Position numbers and translations under genes: made by a program. The notes below the pieces were generated by a model. It searched no databases, had not been told where the DNA came from, and worked only from the letters and a program-made list of their open reading frames with translations. This document shows, one piece after another, positions 25,129 through 34,500 of a DNA stretch of 64,000 nucleotides (positions are counted from its first letter, which is position 1; each line of letters opens with the position of its first letter). Source of the stretch: an uncultured Oscillospiraceae bacterium. GTDB taxonomy: Bacteria; Bacillota_A; Clostridia; Oscillospirales; Acutalibacteraceae. The stretch lies in the NCBI GenBank assembly GCA_910587995.1, contig CAJUNS010000006.1, positions 1 to 64,000 on the forward strand, in the 5' to 3' direction.

Positions 25129-26649
25129 TTACGCCTTTTTCAGCCGGACTACATTCCAAGAGGCCGCCGCCAGCCTGCTGTTCAGCATGCCGCTGTCCAG
25201 CAGGTCCCGGGCCAGAACGCTTTTGGGAGCCACGGCCTGGCTTCGGGCGCTGTTTACCGCTTTGAAGTCTCCATGCTCCAACACGATGTGCTCCTCCAGC
25301 CGGTAGCCGGGGAAGCCCCGCAGGTCGGCCTCCAGGGCCACGTCCTCTTCCAGGTTGCGGTTCACGGCGAAGATGGTGACCTCATCTTTTTCCGGGTTCC
25401 AAACAGCGGCGGACTCCACATCCGTTACCGGGCCGAAGTCCCGGGTGTCGTGCTGGGAGGAGCGCAGGGCGGTGTTTAGGGCCACGCCCCGGCCATATTG
25501 GGAGGCATGCAGGTAAGGGTAGAAAATGGTCTGCTTCCAGGCGGGGCCGTTTTCCTCCGTCATAATGGGGGCGATGACATTGACCAGCTGGGCCAGACAG
25601 GCCATGCGCACCCGGTCCGAGTGCTTGATGAGGGTGATGAGCAGCAGGCCCACCATCAGCGCGTCCTCAAAGTTGTAGCGGTCCTCCAGCAGGTGGGGGG
25701 CCGCGGACCAGGGACGGTTGGCCATTTCATCCTGGTCGGCGGCGTCGCTGTGGAACCACACGTTCCACTCGTCAAAGCTCAGTTTAATGTCCTTTTTACC
25801 CCGCTTTTTGGCTTTGACAAAGTCGCACACCGAGCCAATGGTGCCGATGAACCGGTCCATGTCGTCCGACTGGGCCAAAAAGCTGTTGGTGTCGTTCAAA
25901 CGGTTGCCATAGTAGGTATGCAGGGAGATGTAATCCACGCTGTCGTAGGCTTCCTCCAGCACCGTGGCCTCCCACTGGGGGTAGGTGGGCATGCCGGTGT
26001 TGGAGCTGCCGCACACCACCAGCTCCAGGCTGGGGTCGATCTGCCGCAGGGCCTTGGCAGTCTCGTTGGCCAGATGGCCGTATTCCAAAGCGGTTTTGTG
26101 GCCCACCTGCCAGGGGCCGTCCATTTCGTTGCCCAGGCACCAAACCTTAAAATTATGGGGCCCGGCCACGCCATGGGCGATGCGCAGGTCGCTGTATTTG
26201 CTGCCGGAGGGGTGGTTGCAGTACTCCACCAGGCTGCAGGCCGCGTCGATGCCCCGGGTGCCCAGGTTAACAGCCATCATAACATCGGTCCCGGCCTTTT
26301 TTGCCCAGCGGGCAAACTCGTTTACGCCAATGAGGTTGGGCTCCGTGCTGCGCCAAGCCAGGTCCAGGCGCTTGGGACGCTGGGCCACAGGGCCCACGCC
26401 GTCCTCCCAGAAATAGTTGGAGACAAAATTGCCGCCTGGGTAGCGGACAATGGGCACGCCGATCTCCCGGACCAAATCCAGCACGTCCCGGCGGAAGCCC
26501 TCCTCATCGGCGGAGGGATGGCCGGGCTGGTAAACGCCGCCATAAACAGCGCGGCCCAGGTGTTCAATAAAAGAGCCATAGATGCGCTTGTCAATGCGGC
26601 TGATTTGAAAGTCAGGGTCCAGGGTGATGCGGGCAAATCTTTTTTCCAT
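25129..26649 (-). CDS. abfA: Alpha-L-arabinofuranosidase, GH51
   Basis: The 506-residue enzyme lacks a signal peptide and releases terminal arabinofuranosyl groups from arabino-oligosaccharides in the cytoplasm. The acid/base Glu175 lies in WCLGNEMDGPW and the nucleophile Glu294 in SFDEWNVW. Both positions equal those known in the Geobacillus GH51 enzyme. The N-terminus (IYGSFIEHLGRAVYGGVY) and RYPGGNFVS are family hallmarks. ATG 26649 follows AAGGAG at 11 nt. It is monocistronic with its own promoter. Confidence 0.96.
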   Translation of the reverse strand: MEKRFARITLDPDFQISRIDKRIYGSFIEHLGRAVYGGVYQPGHPSADEEGFRRDVLDLVREIGVPIVRYPGGNFVSNYFWEDGVGPVAQRPKRLDLAWRSTEPNLIGVNEFARWAKKAGTDVMMAVNLGTRGIDAACSLVEYCNHPSGSKYSDLRIAHGVAGPHNFKVWCLGNEMDGPWQVGHKTALEYGHLANETAKALRQIDPSLELVVCGSSNTGMPTYPQWEATVLEEAYDSVDYISLHTYYGNRLNDTNSFLAQSDDMDRFIGTIGSVCDFVKAKKRGKKDIKLSFDEWNVWFHSDAADQDEMANRPWSAAPHLLEDRYNFEDALMVGLLLITLIKHSDRVRMACLAQLVNVIAPIMTEENGPAWKQTIFYPYLHASQYGRGVALNTALRSSQHDTRDFGPVTDVESAAVWNPEKDEVTIFAVNRNLEEDVALEADLRGFPGYRLEEHIVLEHGDFKAVNSARSQAVAPKSVLARDLLDSGMLNSRLAAASWNVVRLKKA

Positions 26650-26720
26650 AGGGTGGGGCTCCTTTCGCAATGAGGATTGGCTGCGTGTTTCTCCAGCTTC
26701 CGTTAGAGGGCTTTGTACCA

Positions 26721-26750
26721 ATTATACACTTTTGGGCGGGGAGAAGTCAA
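26721..26750 (-). promoter_or_regulatory. Promoter of abfA
   Basis: On the minus strand TTGACT (26750-26745), an 18-bp spacer and TATAAT (26726-26721). The leader is about 65 nt. Confidence 0.8.
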
Positions 26751-26780
26751 CCTTTACGGGGAAAGATGGCGTGCCGTTTC

Positions 26781-26848
26781 GGAGAGCTTTTCGCGTTCCC
26801 CCGCCCTACGGGTGGGGGAACACAGATGATTATCTCTGTGGTTGGGAC
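26781..26848 (-). repeat. Palindromic repeat family 2, copy 1 (68 bp)
   Basis: Read on the minus strand it contains CAGAGATAATCATCTGTG followed by a stem GTTCCCCC / GGGGGAAC. It aligns without gaps to 31392-31459, with most positions identical. It lies between the divergent abfA and GntR-operon promoters. Confidence 0.8.
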
Positions 26849-26870
26849 ACATCCAAATTTCACAATCCCC

Positions 26871-26926
26871 TTGACAAACGCCGCGTTCAGGTGTATACTC
26901 AAACTGTACCAATCGAAATAGTACAG
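26871..26926 (+). promoter_or_regulatory. Promoter and likely operator of the GntR-ABC operon
   Basis: TTGACA (26871-26876), a 17-bp spacer and TATACT (26894-26899) form a near-consensus promoter. Overlapping the start region is the perfect inverted repeat CTGTAC-N11-GTACAG (26904-26909 and 26921-26926). This is a good candidate site for the adjacent YtrA-type repressor. Confidence 0.75.
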
Positions 26927-26943
26927 ATAAGGAGGTTGAGCTC

Positions 26944-27324
26944 TTGTTCGCCATCGATTACAAAAGCGGCCAGCCCATTTTTGAGCAGATCTACCGCGGC
27001 GTGGTCAAGCTGGGCGCCGCGGGGGCCTTTGGAGAAGGGGGGCAGCTGCCCTCTGTGCGGGCCGTGGCCCGGGAGCTGGGCGTGAACCCCAACACCATCC
27101 AAAAGGCCTACGCCATGCTGGAACGGGACGGAGTCATCTATTCCGTGCCGGGAAAAGGGTCCTTTTTGGCAAAGCCCGAGGCCGTGCTGGAAAAGCGCCG
27201 GGCCGGGGCCTTGGACCAGCTGCGGCAGGCGGTCCGGGAAGCCCTGGACTGCGGCGTGGCCCCCGAAGAGCTGGCCCAGGCTTTGGACCAAATGGTCCAG
27301 GGAAAAAAGGAGGAATCACCATGA
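26944..27324 (+). CDS. GntR-family transcriptional regulator, YtrA subfamily
   Basis: The 126-residue protein has the GntR winged helix (PIFEQIYRGVVKLGAAG, QLPSVRAVARELGVNPNTIQKAYAMLERDG, GKGSFLA) and only a short C-terminal helix, which defines the YtrA subfamily. Such proteins repress the ABC transporter operon they head. The start is TTG 26944 with AAGGAGG 7 nt upstream. Its stop overlaps the next start by four bases. Confidence 0.93.
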   Translation: MFAIDYKSGQPIFEQIYRGVVKLGAAGAFGEGGQLPSVRAVARELGVNPNTIQKAYAMLERDGVIYSVPGKGSFLAKPEAVLEKRRAGALDQLRQAVREALDCGVAPEELAQALDQMVQGKKEESP

Positions 27325-28223
27325 TCGAATGCAAACAGTTGACCAAACGGTTTGGGGAGAAAACCGCCCTCAACCAGGTGGACCTACAGGTGCAGCCGGG
27401 CAGCATTTTCGGCCTGGTGGGCTCCAATGGGGCGGGAAAGTCCACCTTGCTGCGGATTTTGGCCGGCGTCTACCGGCCCGAGGCGGGCGAAGCCCTGCTG
27501 GATGGACAGAGCCCCTGGGAAAACCCCAGCCTAAAAGCCCGGGTCCGCCTGCTGGCCGATGAATTTTACGCGCCGGGCCAGGACTCCCTTCAGCGGATGG
27601 GGAAGACCCTCTCCCGCTTTTATCCCGGCTGGGATCCGGCTTATTTTGAGCGGCTGTGCCGCATGTTCCCTGTGGAGGAAACCGCCCGCTACAGCGCCCT
27701 GAGCAAGGGCAACCGCCGCCAGGCCGGGCTCATTCTCTCCCTGGCCTCCCGGCCGGACCTGCTGCTGCTGGACGAAGTCTTCGACGGTTTGGACCCAGTG
27801 GTGCGCAAGCTGGTGAAAAAGCTGCTGGCCGAAGAGGTGGCGGAGCGGAACATGACCGTGGTGCTGGCCTCCCACAACCTGCGGGAGATGGAGGATTTCT
27901 GCGACACATTGGCCCTGCTCCACAAGGGCGGCCTGGTGCTGGAGCGGGAGCTGGACCAGATGAGCCTGTACCTCCAGCGGGTCCAGGCGGTGTTTCCGCC
28001 CCAGGTGGACCGGGCGGCTCTGGCCCAAAAGCTATGCCTTGCCAGCTGGGAGAGCACCGGTTCTCTGTGCACCTTTGTGGCCCGGGGCAGCCGGGAGGAA
28101 GTTTTGGCGGCGGTGGACAGCTTTTCGCCCAGCTTCCGGGAGACGCTGCCCCTGTCTTTGGAAGAAGTATTTATTTGCGAAATGGAGGCGTCTGGTTATG
28201 ACATGGAAAACATTCTCGGGTAA
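27321..28223 (+). CDS. ABC transporter ATP-binding protein (YtrB-like)
   Basis: The 300-residue ATPase has Walker A GSNGAGKST, a degenerate signature (YSALSKGNRRQAGLILSLA) and Walker B LLLLDEVFDGLD. A long C-terminal extension follows. The SKGNRRQ-type signature is typical of the YtrB/YhcG-like exporters controlled by YtrA regulators. It overlaps the GntR gene upstream (ATGA) and the permease gene downstream by 26 bp, so translation is coupled. Confidence 0.92.
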   Translation: MIECKQLTKRFGEKTALNQVDLQVQPGSIFGLVGSNGAGKSTLLRILAGVYRPEAGEALLDGQSPWENPSLKARVRLLADEFYAPGQDSLQRMGKTLSRFYPGWDPAYFERLCRMFPVEETARYSALSKGNRRQAGLILSLASRPDLLLLDEVFDGLDPVVRKLVKKLLAEEVAERNMTVVLASHNLREMEDFCDTLALLHKGGLVLERELDQMSLYLQRVQAVFPPQVDRAALAQKLCLASWESTGSLCTFVARGSREEVLAAVDSFSPSFRETLPLSLEEVFICEMEASGYDMENILG

Positions 28224-30114
28224 GCCGGGCGGGACAGTATTCGCCTGGCAGTTCCGGCGGAGCCTGCCCTTTACCGTCCTTTACTGGGCGGCCATGCTGG
28301 GTGTTTGCTTCTGGCCGCCCTATGATCGGGTCGGCGACCGTCTGGTGGCCATACGGGGGGCCATGCTGGTCTATGCCTTCCTGACGCCGGCCCTTCAGCT
28401 GGGAGGCTGCTTCAGCCGCCCCCAGGCGGATCTGGTCCACGCCCTGCCGGTCCGGCGTGAGGAGTATTTTTGGGCCACTCTGGCCGCGTCGCTTGTGGGC
28501 CTATGGCTTCCGGTAACCCCCAGCCTCTTCCTGCGGGAGCTGCTCTGCGGGTTCCAGAGCGCGGATATTTTCCCCCATATTGCAGCCATGCTGGTAATGG
28601 GCACGGCAGCGCTGATATTCTTTACCCTGGCGGCTGTGGCCAGCGGCGCCTACTTTGAGTACGCCCTCAACTCGTTTTTGCTCACAGTGGCGTACCCTCT
28701 TTTGATGGTGTACCTGATTTTTCTGGCCCACAATGTGATACCGGGCTTGCGGTATAGTGGATTCTTCGACCACTTTATGCGGGTGGCGGGCTCGCCGCCT
28801 TGGGCCTTTGCCATGTATATGCAGGGCGATGGCGGGTTTGGCTTCGTGGTGGTCTGGCATGGCCTGCTGGCCCTGGGGCTGGCAGGCCTGGCCTACCGGC
28901 TCTACTGCCGCCGGCCCAGCGAACAGTCTGGCATGGCCCGGCGCTGCCAAGGCATGGAGCTCTTCCTGCGGGTGGAGCTGTCCCTGGCCGCCGCCTGCTT
29001 TGCGGGCCATGGCATGGACCGCATCGCCTGGGACTTCATTCCCTTTCCCTGGGGTGTGCCCCTGGCGCTGGGGGCCATTATCCTGAGCATTGGCGGGGTG
29101 TGGCTGGCCACGGAGCTCTTTTACCACCACAGCCTGCGGAAGCTGGGCCGCCATTGGAGGCCTCTGGCGCTCTCCTTGGGGGTGATGGCCGCGCTGCTGG
29201 GGGCCCTTTCCACCGGGCTGGGGTTGGACACAGCCATGCCCGCCGCCGAGGAAATCGCTGCCGCCAGTATGAGCATGCCGGAGGAAGTGGATTACATTCG
29301 CTTTGCTTGGAGCGTCGAATTGACGGATGAGCCGGAAGAAGAGCGGCAGCCGTGGGAGGAGCGCAGCGACCCCCTTTGGCCCGCCCTGACCAGCCCCGAG
29401 GGCATTGAGAAGATACGCGCCTTGCAGCAAAAGATAATTCAGATGGAGCGGGCCATTCAGTTCCCCTACCTGCCCGGGCGCAGCTCCAACTGGACGGAGG
29501 ACTCCGGCTTTTTGGAGTATAGTCTGGTTCAGGGGGATGACTTCTGGTACAACTTTTCCATTCGGGACACCGGGGCAATGCCCCAGCGGGCCCAGGAGCT
29601 GGCCGGGGAGATTAAAGCTTTGCAGGAGGAAATTTTCACCTCAGAAGATTTTATCAACAGCCTGTGCCCCCTAAACGCCCTGGATGCCCTGGACCAAGTG
29701 GAAAAGAGCCCCCGTTTGGGCGCGGAAGGCTATACCTATGTGTGGAGCGAAGGGGATAGGCCCAGGGACACAGCCCGCAAGGTCTCCGGGTTCTCCAAGG
29801 ACTTCCGCCAAAAGCTGGAAGCGGCCATGCGGGCGGACTTTTCCGCTGGGCGCTTCCCCACGCGGGAGGAGCTCTTGAAGGACGAGGGCCAGCTTTATAA
29901 GCTCTTTTACCAGCGAGGGGTAGAGTTTACCGCCAAAGGGGGCGCGGTGAACCGGCGAGGCGCCTTTACGCTGCCCGCCGCCGGGCAGAGAATGTGCCTG
30001 AACCCGGACCCCGTCTCACAGACCCTTCTTCCATTCCGGGTCACCTGGGAGATGACGGAGACCTACGCCCTGCTGGAAGAGGAGTGGAACCGGCCGCAAA
30101 AGTCCGCGCGTTAA
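28198..30114 (+). CDS. ABC transporter membrane subunit of the YtrA-type operon
   Basis: The 638-residue protein has about nine hydrophobic segments in the first 360 residues, for example AMLVMGTAALIFFTLAAVAS and AYPLLMVYLIFLAHNV. A hydrophilic domain of about 280 residues follows, rich in Glu, Asp and Trp, with no known motif. I place the start at ATG 28198 (GGAGG 9 nt upstream), inside the ATPase gene. The large soluble tail is unusual for this class and may be the sensory or substrate-handling part. Cargo is unknown. Confidence 0.8.
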   Translation: MTWKTFSGKPGGTVFAWQFRRSLPFTVLYWAAMLGVCFWPPYDRVGDRLVAIRGAMLVYAFLTPALQLGGCFSRPQADLVHALPVRREEYFWATLAASLVGLWLPVTPSLFLRELLCGFQSADIFPHIAAMLVMGTAALIFFTLAAVASGAYFEYALNSFLLTVAYPLLMVYLIFLAHNVIPGLRYSGFFDHFMRVAGSPPWAFAMYMQGDGGFGFVVVWHGLLALGLAGLAYRLYCRRPSEQSGMARRCQGMELFLRVELSLAAACFAGHGMDRIAWDFIPFPWGVPLALGAIILSIGGVWLATELFYHHSLRKLGRHWRPLALSLGVMAALLGALSTGLGLDTAMPAAEEIAAASMSMPEEVDYIRFAWSVELTDEPEEERQPWEERSDPLWPALTSPEGIEKIRALQQKIIQMERAIQFPYLPGRSSNWTEDSGFLEYSLVQGDDFWYNFSIRDTGAMPQRAQELAGEIKALQEEIFTSEDFINSLCPLNALDALDQVEKSPRLGAEGYTYVWSEGDRPRDTARKVSGFSKDFRQKLEAAMRADFSAGRFPTREELLKDEGQLYKLFYQRGVEFTAKGGAVNRRGAFTLPAAGQRMCLNPDPVSQTLLPFRVTWEMTETYALLEEEWNRPQKSAR

Positions 30115-30155
30115 AAAGCGGGGCTGCTTCCATCCCTGCTTTCCATGAAAAAAAG

Positions 30156-30201
30156 CCAGCTTTCAAAAGCTCTTGCAAAGCTTCTGGAAGCTGGTTTTTT
30201 T
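30156..30201 (+). terminator. Terminator of the GntR-ABC operon
   Basis: The stem CCAGCTTTC / GGAAGCTGG is flanked by an A run on the left and TTTTTTT on the right, with an inner AAGCT stem. Confidence 0.85.
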
Positions 30202-30216
30202 GTGGGGGCTTGGCCA

Positions 30217-31134
30217 TTAGGGCTCTCGCAGCTGCTTTAGGTTCTCGTCTGCCCAAACCACCCGGTTCCGGCCGAATTTTTTAGCGTCATAGAGCATGGC
30301 GTCCGCGATCTTTAAAAACACGCCGTACTCGTCGCCGTTTTTGGGAATAGCCGTTACCCCGCCGCCGCTGATGGTGACCCAGGGGGAAACCTGAGGGGAG
30401 TGGGGGATGTGGAGCTTTTCCACCTCTTGGCGGATGGTGCGGATGTGCTCGAACACCGCCGGAGCGCCGCCGCCCAGCACCACGGCCACAAATTCCTCGC
30501 CGCCATAGCGGGCCACAAAGTCCGTGGAGCGCCGCAGCCGCTGGGAAAGCACATTGGCCACCGCGGCAATCACCTTGTCCCCGGCGGGGTGGCCGAAGGT
30601 GTCGTTGTACACCTTGAAATAGTCGATGTCAAACATGCAGATGGAAACCGGAATTTGCAGCCGGACAGCCTCCTGCCATTTGGACGCGCTGTAGAGCTCA
30701 TACCGCCGCCGGTTGGCAATGCCGGTCAGCTGGTCTGTCATAGACTGCCGCTCCACCTGCTTGCGGTACTGGTACAGCTTGATGTGGGTGTGAACCCGGG
30801 CGTTGACAATCAGCGGGTGAAAGGGCTTGGTGATGTAGTCCACCGCGCCCAGGGTGAGGCCGTGCTGCTCGTGCTGAATGTCGGCCAGGCTGGTAATCAA
30901 AATAACCGGCACGCTGCGGGTGATGATTTCCTCTTGCAGCTTTTTCAGCAGGGTAAAGCCGTCCATGCCGGGCATAACCACGTCTAACAAAATGAGGGAG
31001 TAATCCCCGGCGCTGGCCTGACGGAGCCCCTCCTCCGCCGTGTTCACGGCCGTGACCTTATATTCATCTTTTAAAATGGATTTCAGTTGGGCGGCCTGCA
31101 AGGCGCTGTCGTCCACAATTAGTATTTTCTCCAT
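30217..31134 (-). CDS. Response regulator with GGDEF domain (diguanylate cyclase)
   Basis: The 305-residue protein has an N-terminal receiver domain (ILIVDDSALQ, phosphoacceptor Asp in LILLDVVMPGMDG, Lys in ITKPF) and a C-terminal GGDEF domain with an intact YGGEEF active site. An RxxD inhibitory site (RSTD) lies five residues upstream. It should make cyclic di-GMP when phosphorylated and be product-inhibited. ATG 31134 is preferred over the longer frame because AGAGGAG lies 10 nt upstream. No histidine kinase is adjacent, so the signal source is unknown. Confidence 0.92.
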   Translation of the reverse strand: MEKILIVDDSALQAAQLKSILKDEYKVTAVNTAEEGLRQASAGDYSLILLDVVMPGMDGFTLLKKLQEEIITRSVPVILITSLADIQHEQHGLTLGAVDYITKPFHPLIVNARVHTHIKLYQYRKQVERQSMTDQLTGIANRRRYELYSASKWQEAVRLQIPVSICMFDIDYFKVYNDTFGHPAGDKVIAAVANVLSQRLRRSTDFVARYGGEEFVAVVLGGGAPAVFEHIRTIRQEVEKLHIPHSPQVSPWVTISGGGVTAIPKNGDEYGVFLKIADAMLYDAKKFGRNRVVWADENLKQLREP

Positions 31135-31341
31135 TTTTTGCACACTCCTCTTCCGGCGCAATCGCGCGTTTACTATCCCGCTGGCGGGAGGCCTGCGTAA
31201 TCAAAAAATTATGCGGCAAAAGGCCCCCGAATGGGGGCGGGCAGGCCGGTTTCTTGTCCATTGCTCCCGCGCGGGCTTGGGGCTTTGGGGGCGGATTGCC
31301 GGCCAGCCAAAGCCTTTCCAAGAATTTACAATCTTACTTTC

Positions 31342-31370
31342 ATTATACACGAAGCTGGTCCCATTGACAA
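31342..31370 (-). promoter_or_regulatory. Promoter of the GGDEF regulator gene
   Basis: On the minus strand TTGTCA, a 17-bp spacer and TATAAT. The resulting leader is about 200 nt. It contains a hairpin (GCCCCCATTCGGGGGC followed by CTTTT) that could attenuate transcription, and near its end a partial family-1 terminus (ATAGTAAACGCGC). Confidence 0.7.
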
Positions 31371-31391
31371 TAGTTTTTTGCTTTTTGGACG

Positions 31392-31459
31392 GTTCCAACC
31401 GCAGAGATAATCATCTGTGTTTCCCCGCGCATAGGGTGGGGAAACACGAAAAACGCTCC
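31392..31459 (+). repeat. Palindromic repeat family 2, copy 2 (68 bp)
   Basis: Contains CAGAGATAATCATCTGTG and the stem GTGTTTCCCC / GGGGAAACAC, then ACGAAAAACGCTCC. It matches the reverse complement of 26781-26848 without gaps. It sits just upstream of the GGDEF promoter and downstream of the SLH gene terminator. Confidence 0.8.
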
Positions 31460-31490
31460 GTTTGGGGCCCGGCGCGCCGGGGGCCAGCCG

Positions 31491-31536
31491 GAAAAAAGGG
31501 CTCCCGCCCGCCAGGTGGGCGCCTGGCGGGCGGGAG
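31491..31536 (-). terminator. Terminator of the large SLH gene
   Basis: A perfect 15-bp stem CTCCCGCCCGCCAGG / CCTGGCGGGCGGGAG is followed on the minus strand by CCCTTTTTT. Confidence 0.9.
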
Positions 31537-31577
31537 TCACAAAGGGAGAGACTAAGATATAACGATAAATGAGGTGT

Positions 31578-34500
31578 TTACTTCTTCAGGTAGTTCATAA
31601 GCATCTGGGCTACCACGGCGCGGCTTGCCTTGCCCTGGGGCTCCAGCATGCCCTTGTCGTTGCCGTTGAGAATCTTGTTCTGCACGGCCCACTTCATGGC
31701 AGTCTGGGCCCAGCTGGAGATTTTGCCAGCGTCGGGGAAGTTAATGGCCGTGCCGGCCGGGGCGGGCTTGCCAGCGTCGCGCCACAGCATAACAGCCAGC
31801 TCTTCGCGGGTAATGTGCCTGTCAGAGCCGAACTTGCCGCCGCCAATGCCCTCGGTCACCTTGTTGTCCGCGGCCCACTTAACCGCGTCAGCGGCCCAGT
31901 TGGGCACATCGGTGAAGCTGGGCTTGCCGGTAACGGCAGGCTTGCCAGCCTTGTTGTAGAGAATCTGAGCCATCATGGCGCGGGTCAGCAGATCGTTGGG
32001 CTTGAAGCTGTTGCCGCCAACGCCTGCCATCAGGCCGTTCTGCACCACATACTGTACCGCGTCATAGAACCAATCCTTGGCCTTCACGTCGTCAAACTTC
32101 ACGTCGGGAGAGGCGCTGGGGTCAGGAGAGGTACTGGGCTCCGGAGAAGCGCTGGGATCCGGAGAGGTGCTGGGCCCGGGAGTGGGCGTGGGGTCAGTGC
32201 CGCCAGGGCCGGTGGAGCCGCCAGGACCGCCAGGGCCAGGGATGGAGGGCTTGCGGGTCAGGGTGTAAATCATGTAGCTCTCGTTCTGACCAAGAGTATT
32301 ATCCATAACACCAATGCTCACTACACAGTTGTAGTAAGAGTTGGGAATGACATTACCCTTGAACTGCTTGCCGGGGGTTGTAATCTTAATCTTAAAGCTC
32401 TTCGTTACGTTGGTGATGTCCTGGTCGCAGTCCTTGAGCAGGGTAATAACGCCGTTCTCCTCAACCGCGTTGTAAGCGTCCTGGAGGTTGGTGAAGCGCT
32501 GTCCGTTCACCTCGGCCACACTGGTGTTGTCCTCCGTGAGGAAGGTGAACACGCCCAGGCCGTTGGGAGAGGTAAAGCGCACCTTTGCGCCAGTATCCGG
32601 GCTCGGGGCCGCCTGCTTCACAGGAACAGAAGCGGTGCTGGGAGCGGGGCTGGGAGCGGTGCTGGGAGCGGTGCTCTCCGCAGGCTCGGGAGAAGTGGCA
32701 GGCTTCTCGCTAGCAGCGGGAGACTCGGTGGGCTTCACACTGGCTTCGGGAGCTGCGGTCGCGTCGGGAGCGCCCGTAGCATCAGGATCCTGCGAGGGGG
32801 CGGGAGTCGTGTCGGGAGCGGGAGTCTCATCGGGAGCGGGAGTTGCCTCGGGATCGGCAGTAGGAGCCGGAGTAGGCGTGGGAGAGGTGTCCTTTTTGAT
32901 GATTTCAGCGGTCAAAACGTTCTGGTCGCCTGCGCGCTTGACGAAAATCGGGTCAGTGGTTTCTTTGCCAGCGGCAAAGCCCACAGGCAGGGTCAGGGTG
33001 AGGGTGATGGGCTTGTTAACCGTAAGGGGCTTGGTGCTCATGACAACCGCGTTCTGGCTGGCGCCAGAGGTCTCAATGGCGTCCACAGTGGTGCTCTTCT
33101 TGGTCACCACAATGTCAGCCGTGGCGGTAACGTCCATAACCAGCTTCTTCTCGTCGCCGGTGGTGCTGTACTCCGTCACCGCAACGTTCATGCGGGGGAC
33201 GATGACCACACGGGTGTTTTCCGCGGTGGCGCCGCTGACGCCAGTCAGTTTATTCAACTCTGCAACAGCTTTGTCCATGTCAACAGAGCCAGCGGCGGTC
33301 TCGGGCAGATCGCTCTGTTCCACCAGATCCTTCATGGTGCCGCTGGTGTCCTCCAGGCTTTCCGCGGCCTCGGTGACCTTGGCAACATCGGCCTGGGGTA
33401 CGCCACTGCCAACCTCTACAGAGGGCTTGGCCGGGGTAACGGGGGCAACGGTGTTCTTCACTTCCACCGTGTCTTCCCACAGCTTAATCGAGCCAGCGGG
33501 CGCGTCGGCGCTCTGGAATGTGCCGGTAGGCTTAGTGGCACACAGGTAGGCTTCCACCGTGTACAGGCCGTCTTGGTTGTTGGTCAAGCCAGAGCCTAAG
33601 TTTTGGTCGTTGCTGTAAAGCGGGTGATCGCCCTTGGGCAGGTCGCCAGAGTACTCGAACTGGCCGGGATTCATAAAGCTCCAGGCATAAGAGGCGGTTT
33701 GGCCATCGGCTGCGGAGTTGGCCCCAATACCGTAAGTCTTGCCATCGGGGCCAGTCATCTTGAACCACATATAGGTGTCGGCAGGCAGCTTATCAGCGAA
33801 CCGCACATACATGGTCTGGTCCATGCAGTCGCTAACCACGGTCTTGTCGGCAATGGCGGTGTAGCCCAGGGTGTGCTGAGGCACAACGGGCTTGTTTACG
33901 CCAGACAGGGTGGTCAGGCCGGGGGTGGCGTTGATGCTGACACTGTGCAGCAGCTTGGCCTTTGCCAGGTCAGGCGCTTTCGCGTCACCTTCGGCCTGCT
34001 GGGCCGGGGTGCTGGTGATGTAGATGTCAACCTGGTACTCGCCCACCTGCATGCCGGTTTTAGCATCTGCGGGCCATACGGCAAAGTCGCTCTTGTTCAG
34101 GAAGCTGACGTTTTTGACCTTTGTAGTAGAGTCGCCGGTCATAGAAGCGCCGTACTTCGCGCCATCGGGGGCGGTAATGTCAAACCACATGTCCAGGCCA
34201 TTGGGCAGGGCGTCCTCAAAGGTGAACATCATGGTCTGGTTGCTGGTTATGCCAGAAACGCCGGTGGGAACCTGGTTCTTGTTGTAAGTAAAACCAGTCT
34301 TCTCCTCAACCAAGTCATTCTTGATTTTCACAGAGGGGAGGAGCTGAATCTTAATCCAGGCGCAGTCCTCCGCATTGGTGGGCGAGGTGTAATGGTTGGA
34401 GTCCGTGTTCCAGCCGTTCGTCGTGTTGTAATTTTTGTCCTCAATGGCGCACCAAAGTTCCTTGGTGTCCTTCAGGACATCGGGGGAGAGCTTGAAGTAC

